Translations under genes and position numbers: made by a program
DNA from: Aspidiotus rigidus
Lineage: Eukaryota > Arthropoda > Insecta > Hemiptera > Diaspididae
Assembly: GCA_035079385.1 (NCBI GenBank)
Contig: JAVHKY010000003.1
Coordinates: 22,459,501-22,523,500 of the forward strand
Length of the DNA: 64,000 nt
Reading direction: 5' to 3'
Notes under the pieces: generated by a model
What the model was told of the DNA's origin: nothing
Database searches by the model: none
What the model saw: the letters and a program-made list of their open reading frames with translations, nothing else
Part shown: in pieces, positions 58,093 to 64,000 of the stretch
Layout: each line of letters starts with the position of its first letter
Position numbering within the stretch: position 1 is the stretch's first letter

Positions 58093-60289
58093 TTAACGAT
58101 GAGTTGTCGACAGCTTTATTTCTCCATCTTGTCTCAAAAGCGTGCCACTTTTTGAAAACCGAGCAACACCCCACGCCACAACCTCTGCTTTCTGGGAAAA
58201 CCGTAGACCAATACAAAGGACTACTCGTTGAGAGTTTATGTACTTTTGAACATATTTTTCCGAACACTGGTCAAGGGGATTCTCCTTGTTTTCTTCCAGT
58301 TTTGTTTCAAATATGAATGCCGTGGATGTGGTTAGAAGTACTAGGTCAGCTCTGCCTGTATTTGTCATCACTTCCAAATCAACACGAAAACCTGCCCCAA
58401 TCATAAATACATACATTTGAAACTGGTACATTGCTTCACTGTTCTTTGGCTTCATGGTCTCTGTTAGCTTTGTTGTCTCCATTGTCTCAGTTGTCTCCAA
58501 TGGCTTTGTTGTCGTCGTTGTCTTTATTTTCTTTGTCTTTGTTATCTTTATTTTCTTTGTCTCCATTTTCTTTGTCTTCGTTGTCTTCTTTTGCTCAGAT
58601 GGATACATGAAATACGGGAGTTGAGCAAAAAGGCTATTCAGTTGACTGATGAAGACTTCCCACTCATATTTTTGAAGAGCAATGCTCATGTCATCTACTC
58701 TCCTCTGGTACTCTTGCTTCCCATTTTCATACAGCGTTTGAGAAAGACGTTTGATATAGTCAAATTCGACTTCCAAATTACCGAATCGTAGGATGTAATA
58801 CGGTTCGGCTGATTCATATATTTCTTCATCAATGGTTAAATAACCACCATGAAAAAGAACGGCTTGTAGCGCAGCGACGCTTTTTCTTGCTTCATCAACA
58901 TTTCCTGAAAGAATAGATTTTGGTACAGTCAATCTAACTTCGTCTGATGAGTTTCCCTTGCCAGAACATGGCGCATGACCGGTTGCATACTTGACAACAT
59001 AATCGTATGCCAGTTGAGGAGATTGCAGGAATTTATGTTTCAGAAGTGTCGAGAGTCCTCCTGACTTACTCCAGAAAAGTTTTTCCCGACCTTTCGTTTC
59101 CAGGTAACTAATAACCGAGCAAGGATTGTAAATTCGTTCACCAGTACCAGCAAACCGAAAACCATTATGCCACATTTTCATTTTTTTACGTATGTCTTCT
59201 TTGCTCTTCTTTTGCTCTTTGGCAACAAGCTGAATTGCAGACTCAAAATATCTGTCCAGTTCTTCTTCTGTGAACCCGAGAATGGCAGCGTACTCTGGCA
59301 TCAATGATATGTCAAGAGCAGTTGTGGAAGTCATGAATTCAGAGATAACCACTGTGCTTGCTCCCGTAAAAAAAAGAAAGTGGATGTTGCGATTCTGAGC
59401 TTTCAGTACTCTGAAGAAACTTTGCAAGACTTCTAAAATTTCTGGAGCTCTTGGTTTTCCATAACTCGTTGCATACGGAGCGTCGTATTCATCGAGTAAA
59501 ATTACGACCTCCAACCCAGTCTCACTTTTCATTGTTCGTATCAATTGACCAAGGGCAGCTTCGGGAGAAGTATCTTCATTTATACAAGAAATATTATAGG
59601 ACTCTGCGATAACCTTCAACTTTTTTGTGAGATCCTTTCTAAAGTCGTTCACGGTGAATGACGAAATCTCATCGGTAAAGTCTATTCTGATCACTGGATA
59701 CTTCAACCAGGAATAATCCGGACGTTCCTTGTAGATGTAAGTGTTCTCAAATAAGTCTTTTTCACCATTAAAAAACTCATTCATGACATCAACTAACAGT
59801 GACTTCCCAAACCTCCTTGGCCGGGATAGAAAGAAATACGTATATTTTAACTCGAGCATGAGGTTTAGGTATTTGGTTTTATCAACAACGATCACGTCGT
59901 GTTTAATCATCCATCTCAAACTTGGCTTATCTAATGGTGGTAGGCCCAACTGTTTCTCACCGGTAAGTGGGACAATAAAACTTCCTGTCGAACAGAAAAC
60001 ATCCAGTCCACTTTGTTATAAAACTAGTTTATTTAGATAACCTAGTGTGACGTCCGGATCCGGTAGTCTACTTAAAACTCAATTCAAAATTTAAACAGTT
60101 TTCTGTTTCTATAACGTTGATACGCACTTTTGAGCACTGTCCCAGACACAACACTGATCATCTATAGGCTACAATAAATTGTCATATCAGCAAAATCTTT
60201 CCATTTTTCATCACACTACCTGCTGTACACGCTGGAGTTGAATTAAATAACTTACCCGCCTCGCCGCCAGCCTTCCCCAGCCTACGCAT
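58093..60289 (-). CDS. AAA-ATPase-like / PD-(D/E)XK nuclease protein, two predicted exons
   Basis: Exon 2 (59984-58093) is one long frame. The N-terminal AAA-ATPase-like region (Pfam PF09820 type) has VVDKTKYL, LSRPRRFGKSL (Walker A; GKS at residues 71-73 of the spliced model) and VILLDEYDAPY (Walker B, 176-179). A Lys/Thr-rich insert (about 477-526) precedes a PD-(D/E)XK nuclease region (PF08011 type) with TGRADLVLL (Asp558) and FIFETKL (Glu571, Lys573). The exon 2 frame has no ATG before about 59910, inside the conserved N-terminus. A consensus donor G/GTAAGT at 60255 and acceptor TTCGACAG at 59985 join it in phase to a 34-base exon (60289-60256) starting ATGCGT, giving 641 residues. These proteins are common in Bacteroidetes and scattered in eukaryotes, so a transferred, domesticated gene is likely. 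Cellular role unknown. Confidence 0.85.
58456..58605 (-). repeat. coding low-complexity repeat (Lys/Thr-rich linker)
   Basis: TTTGTCTTTGTT- and GTTGTCTCCATT-like 6-15-base words repeat on the plus strand. On the minus strand they encode a KTKK/TTET-type linker of about 50 residues between the ATPase and nuclease regions. The frame stays open, so it was expanded in frame. Confidence 0.8.
59985..60255 (-). other. predicted intron of the AAA-nuclease gene
   Basis: The donor (minus strand) GTAAGTT follows an exon ending GCGG; the acceptor is TTTTCTGTTCGACAG. Length 271 bases. An in-frame stop near 60018 inside this interval shows that the upstream ATG can only be used if the segment is removed. 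This is inference from splice consensus and frame; no transcript evidence. Confidence 0.6.
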
Positions 60290-60299
60290 GCGACCGAAA

Positions 60300-60420
60300 T
60301 GATTCATAACGGTTATCGGTCAAAAGGTTTTCTAAATTTGAAACGGTTAACGGTCAAAACGGTTAACCCATCGATATTGTTTCGGTTAACCACTATAACA
60401 GTTATATAACAGTTATAAAA
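60300..60420. repeat. GGTTAACC-rich degenerate palindromes
   Basis: AACGGTTATCGGTCAAAAGG, AAACGGTTAACGGTCAAAAC and CGGTTAACCACTATAACAG form overlapping inverted words. Similar to 32746-32850. It lies just upstream of the predicted ATG of the ATPase-nuclease gene, so it may overlap that gene's promoter. Confidence 0.45.
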
Positions 60421-60740
60421 AATTTTGAAGTCTGCATCATGAGATCTCACAAGTTGGGTTGATCACGGTAGAAATTGCCATCTTTGTTCTTGGCCAAGTG
60501 GTAGACCGGGAGTTCACTGCAAATTTTTTAATTGAAGGGATCTAAAATTACCGTACACTTATTATCTGAGTATTTTGTATGAGAAATGATATCCTTGAAG
60601 TCTGGCAGTGCTAAGTGGCCGGAGACGGAAATAGCGTTAGCCACAAGTGGCCAAAAATTGTTAGACATTTAATCGGAAAGATCTATGGCTGAAATTTGAG
60701 TCAGATTGTAGTATAAGACATACGCTTTAAGAATCAATAA

Positions 60741-61290
60741 GTCCGGCAGACCTAACAGGCCGGGTTCATGGTGCCAGACGAGGATAAAGAGCAAAATTTA
60801 GCCTTAAAATTTCGATTTTAACAATAAACGTGGAGGAAATCTGAGGATTACAAGGTTCCTTACTGAGTATTACCGAAAATGTGTCACTCCATACATGAAT
60901 ATACCAATCCCAGCTCAAATATTCCTTATTCGACAGCGGAGTTCAACTCATTAGTGAAAAAAAAGGCCGTATTGAACTCGCGGGTCACGTAGCGGGTCAA
61001 GTATAGCGTTTCAACTCGTTACGCTCCCGTCATGAGCGAAACGCGTGTAACCGGAAACGTTTCTCTTTGTATAAACCCCCCTCTTTACCCACTTGTATAA
61101 TTCTTTCGAGGCAAGAAAGTACTCTTCTTCATCTCCTAGACCTCTAGCTCGTATTTTACATTCTTAAGAAAAGAGGCAGAGTAAAAAATGATTTTTTCCA
61201 TCAAGTACGTTCATCAACTCCGTTTGTGTTAGTGTGTTGAAACCTCCAAGAATCGTAATTTTCTTCAAACAAAAAAGCTTCTCCATTAAT
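60741..61290. repeat. left arm of ~540-bp inverted repeat
   Basis: Reverse complement of about 63263-63796 with roughly one difference per 12-20 bases and a few indels (for example extra bases near 60985-61000). On the minus strand both arms encode MEKLFCL(K/T)KIT, then GFN(T/A)(L/I)TQTELM and a shared stop. The inner edge cuts directly into the RNase H pseudogene at 61291. Confidence 0.85.
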
Positions 61291-62285
61291 ATGCGGAGCA
61301 ATATGTTATTGTCTGAGCGTTCTTTTATGAAGGATTTTAGTACAAATAGGGCAGCCACAAGTTCAAGCTCATTGATGTGAAGCTTGCGTTCGTCGGAAAT
61401 CCACGACCCACGGGCCCGTCTTGTCGTGGCACGCTGCTCCTTATCCCAACTTGGAAGCGTCGGAAAAAATTTCTAGAGAATAGAGAGGGTTCAGTAGGGA
61501 CGTATATCCCGAGGAGATGTTCGTTTTCCACCAGGAGAATTCTATTCGGCGGGTAAGTAATACAAGAGTGGCGTTGTAATTTCCTGCTGAGGACAGTAGA
61601 GCCAGGTATTTGTCTCTTCCAATTTTTTTGGTATATGCCCAGCTGTATTTAATTGCAGGGCGAGCCGCTGTCAGAGAGCCATGAAATTTTTGCGAATTTG
61701 CGGATGGTGCATTTTTCTGTTTTTCCATTTTGGCTATAGGCGCTGCTAGGGCCTGACGTTTGACAGAAGGCAAGTACATTATCATTTTGACCGTGTCGAA
61801 TTCAAAGTCGAGAAATTGGCAAATGGGAGAAGGAGGGAAGATGCAGTAATGCGGAAAGGAGAGCGCAAGTAGCTGCGACATTGGAAATGCAGTGCGACCT
61901 AATAAAAGGAAATCATCCACGTACACGATCGATTTTGCACTGTTTTGTCTGAGAAGGGTGATGGCCCATTTTAAGAGTTTGGTAAATACATGGGGCGCTG
62001 AGGATAAATCAAAGAGGAGGCACGTGAATTTGTAAAGGAGCCGTGAAGCTGAAAACGGAGATATTTTTGGTGTTGATGGTGGACCAAAATTAAATAGTAG
62101 GCATTCTTTAAATCCAATTTGGATAAGTAACACGACGATGTAATCAACATTGCTACTCTAAAGTCTTCTACTTTAAAATATTCCGTTGAAATGAAGGTAT
62201 TGAGTGTTTTTAAATTTAGTATAAGGCGAGGTGAGCCACCTGGCTTTGGCTCTAGAAAAATTGGTGTGTTGATTTATCATTCTTT
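61291..62285 (-). pseudogene. DIRS-like reverse transcriptase / RNase H pseudogene
   Basis: The minus strand reads INTPIFLEPKPGGSPRLILN, LKTLNTF, YFKVEDFRVAM, YLSKLDLKNAYY (first catalytic Asp), KYLRFQLHG, a frameshift near 62036-62045, then YKFTCLLFDLSSAPHVFTK, SIVYVDDFLLLG (YVDD at about 61910-61924) and CQFLDFEFDTVKMIMYLP. An RNase H part follows: FSDASKLG, stop at 61443-61441 where W of GWG is expected, GPWV, a frameshift, HINELELVAALFVLKSF (61379 onward) and NNILLRI. KMEDIR/FxxLSSAPxxFTK/YxDDxLLxG and HINxLEL are characteristic of DIRS-type tyrosine-recombinase retrotransposons. The recombinase and methyltransferase are absent, because the sequence breaks off at the inverted-repeat arm. 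Confidence 0.8.
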
Positions 62286-62461
62286 GTAAGACTCCCATCT
62301 ACAGGACTTAAACTTCGTGGTGTAGGAGTTGGAGGATCTTTTAAAATTTCAGCAATGTCGACTTTCTGCATACAGGACATAGCCAGTATTCTTGCAAATA
62401 AATTCTTGTTGCTGATAGCTTCTTGAAGTTTTTAGCAGGCACGAATTTGTGATTTTGAATA

Positions 62462-63206
62462 ATGCTCTCTTATTCACTAGCAAACGTTTGTTGTTTTTGG
62501 TGTTGGATCGGCTTCTCGAAACCAATATTTATCTTTACAGCATTCTTCGATAAACTCCATCCTGGCTTTTTCTCCGATGTCTTCGACGCTGAGAAGAAAT
62601 TTCGAAGTTTCTTCTCGCACTTAACCCTTCCTGTCGCGATATTAAATAAAACGTTTTTATTTAATTGCCTCGTCAAAAGGATTAATATGTTTTTTAATTG
62701 AACTCTTCAAACGTTGCACAGCATTTCGGTCTTTTTGAATTCGATGGGTAGAAAGCTCATTTACTTCTTCATTTGTTTTTTTGAGTCCCGACATCTTCAA
62801 AAACTGTCGAAATAATGTCTGTCTGAATAGAATGACGTCTAATCCATCGCTGTCGAGCCGATACAGAATTGGTGAAATGTGAGATTCCTGTGAGTTTACT
62901 AGGAGCGTCCGCGTTTACTGTTTGTTTTAGAGTCAAATCAACAGGTGACCTTGAGTAATTTGAACGTGTTGGTTTGATAGCAAAACATTCTGACTGAATG
63001 GTTGGAATCAAGTCAGGATGAGTATCAGAAATTCTCATCAAATTATCATGATATTTCACTAGCCATCGAGCATAATTTGTCTGATTAAATGTAAAGAAGA
63101 GGTTTGTAATTTTTGGTGGAATGTAGACATAAAGGTAGAAGTCTCCTTCCCTAATACTTCTGCCCAAAAGAAAATGATATCTCATAAACTTCACATATAA
63201 CATGAA
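62462..63206 (-). pseudogene. eroded member of an uncharacterised metazoan protein family
   Basis: The minus strand encodes SIREGDFYLYVYIPPKITNL, FFTFNQTNYARWLVKYHDNL, RISDTHPDLIP, RSPVDLTLKQTVNADA, LTGISHFTNSVSARQRW, and after a frameshift in an A-run near 62769, NELSTHRIQKDRNAV and KKHINPFDEAIK. After two more shifts come VLFNIATGR, FLLSVEDIGEKARMEFIEEC and TTNVC. The series (EGD/NW-x-L, NYAR, THP, S-x-D-x-x-x-EQT(V/I)N-x-DA, LFNIATG) is one I recognise from large, repeated, unnamed proteins in invertebrate genomes; I cannot assign a function. It lies about 190 bp upstream of the RT pseudogene on the same strand, between the inverted arms. Confidence 0.6.
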
Positions 63207-63262
63207 GCATTAAGACGTTTTACCATGGAGAAGAGGGTAAGATTTCAGATAAGTCAATGAAT

Positions 63263-63796
63263 TTAATGGAGAAGCTTTTTTGTTTGACGAAAATTACGGT
63301 TATTGAAGGTTTCAACGCAATAACACAAACGGAGTTGATGAAGATACTTGATGGAAAAAATCATTTTTCATTCTGCCTCTTTTCTTAAGAATGTAAAATA
63401 CGAGCTAGAGGTCTAGGAGATGAAAAAGAGTACTTTCTTGCCTCGAAGGAATTATACAAGTGGGTAAAGAGGGGGGTTTATACAAAGAGAAACGTTTCCG
63501 GTTACACGCATTCCGCTCATGACGGGAACGTAACGAGTTGAAACGCTACTTGAAACGCGAGTTCAATACGGCCTTTTTTTCACTAATGAGTTGAACTCCG
63601 CTATCGAATAAGGAATATTTGAGCTGGGATTGGTATATTCATGTATGAAGTGACATATTTTCGGTAATACTCAGCAAGGAACCTTGTAATCTTCAGATTT
63701 CCTCTACGTTTATTGTTAAGATCGCAATTTTAAGGCTGAATTTTGCTCTTTATCCTCATCTGGCACCATGAACTCGGCTTGTTAAGTCTGCCAGAT
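63263..63796. repeat. right arm of ~540-bp inverted repeat
   Basis: Mirror of 60741-61290. It includes GGTTTATACAAAGAGAAACG, TTTCCGGTTACACGC, ACGGCCTTTTTTTCAC and GAGCTGGGATTGGTATATTC. The similarity stops after GTCTGCCAGA near 63796, as in the left arm. The short frame MEKLFCLTKIT...FNAITQTELM is preserved relative to the other arm with mostly conservative changes. Confidence 0.85.
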
Positions 63797-63835
63797 TTAG
63801 AGAAATATACTCGCAAAGAGTTACGAACACAAATA

Positions 63836-64000
63836 CTAGAACCGCAATAAAACAAACAAACCGAGCGTTTTCGGCTAAACAGCCATTCTCACGGTATAGA
63901 AAGCGACTGAACCCAACACCAACAAGAACGAATAACAACGAACGAGGAGGTCATGACTGAACCAGCGAGTCATCAAAATGTGAATCATTCTCATAGACTA
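63836..64000. repeat. start of a second foldback-family copy (truncated by window end)
   Basis: ACCGCAATAAAACAAACAAA, GAGCGTTTTCGGCTAAACAG and CCATTC, then GAAAGCGACTGA and TGTGAATCATT follow the same order as the left arm at 10825-10953: ACCGCAGAAAATAAAAACGA, GAGCGCTTTCGGTTAAACAA, GAAAGCAACTGA, TGTGAATCATC. TCATGACTGA also occurs (near 63952). The matching arm would lie beyond the window. Confidence 0.6.

Noticed and set aside
60495..60520. tRNA A-box-like TGGCCAAGTGGTAGA
   Set aside because: No B box at the right distance and no cloverleaf could be drawn.

Overview
This window is arthropod nuclear DNA, most likely insect, and almost all of it is repetitive. The signs are long AT-rich non-coding stretches, a mitochondrial insertion read with TGA as Trp, GT-AG splice sites, an intact Jockey-clade LINE, remnants of Tigger/pogo, Penelope, DIRS-like, RTE-like and RNase H-bearing LINE elements, and many inverted-repeat MITEs. 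No conserved multi-exon host gene was recognised. It may be intergenic or a large intron.

Layout: 1-7.6 kb is mostly unique, with a decayed GGTC-rich tandem repeat, a nuclear copy of mitochondrial DNA (COX2 end to ATP8, minus strand) and a hairpin-bearing MITE. 7.6-11.2 kb holds a 1.2-kb palindromic MITE, a minisatellite, 89 AG units and a nearly perfect 181-bp inverted repeat. 14.6-21.4, 25.7-26.6, 33-36, 40.8-41.1 and 42.4-44.0 kb are occupied by one dominant repeat family. It has a 45-bp internal minisatellite, hairpins at both ends and a subterminal inverted repeat, resembling DINE-1/HINE (non-autonomous Helentron) architecture. Two of its insertions can be read against an uninterrupted state inside this window.

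47.8-54.1 kb is a stack of nested insertions: a palindromic MITE holds a hAT-like MITE and a minus-strand poly(A) LINE fragment, and that fragment holds a complete 4.27-kb Jockey-type element with intact ORF1 and ORF2. Target-site duplications can be read at two levels. 54.7-55.6 kb is a Tigger/pogo remnant.

58.1-60.3 kb (minus) carries the only long intact non-LINE gene: an AAA-ATPase-like plus PD-(D/E)XK nuclease protein of bacterial type. A short upstream exon with a consensus splice donor supplies an in-frame ATG. 60.7-63.8 kb is a composite: two ~540-bp inverted arms enclose a DIRS-like RT/RNase H pseudogene and an eroded copy of an uncharacterised metazoan protein family, all on the minus strand. 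The window ends inside what looks like a second copy of the foldback family seen at 10.8-11.2 kb.
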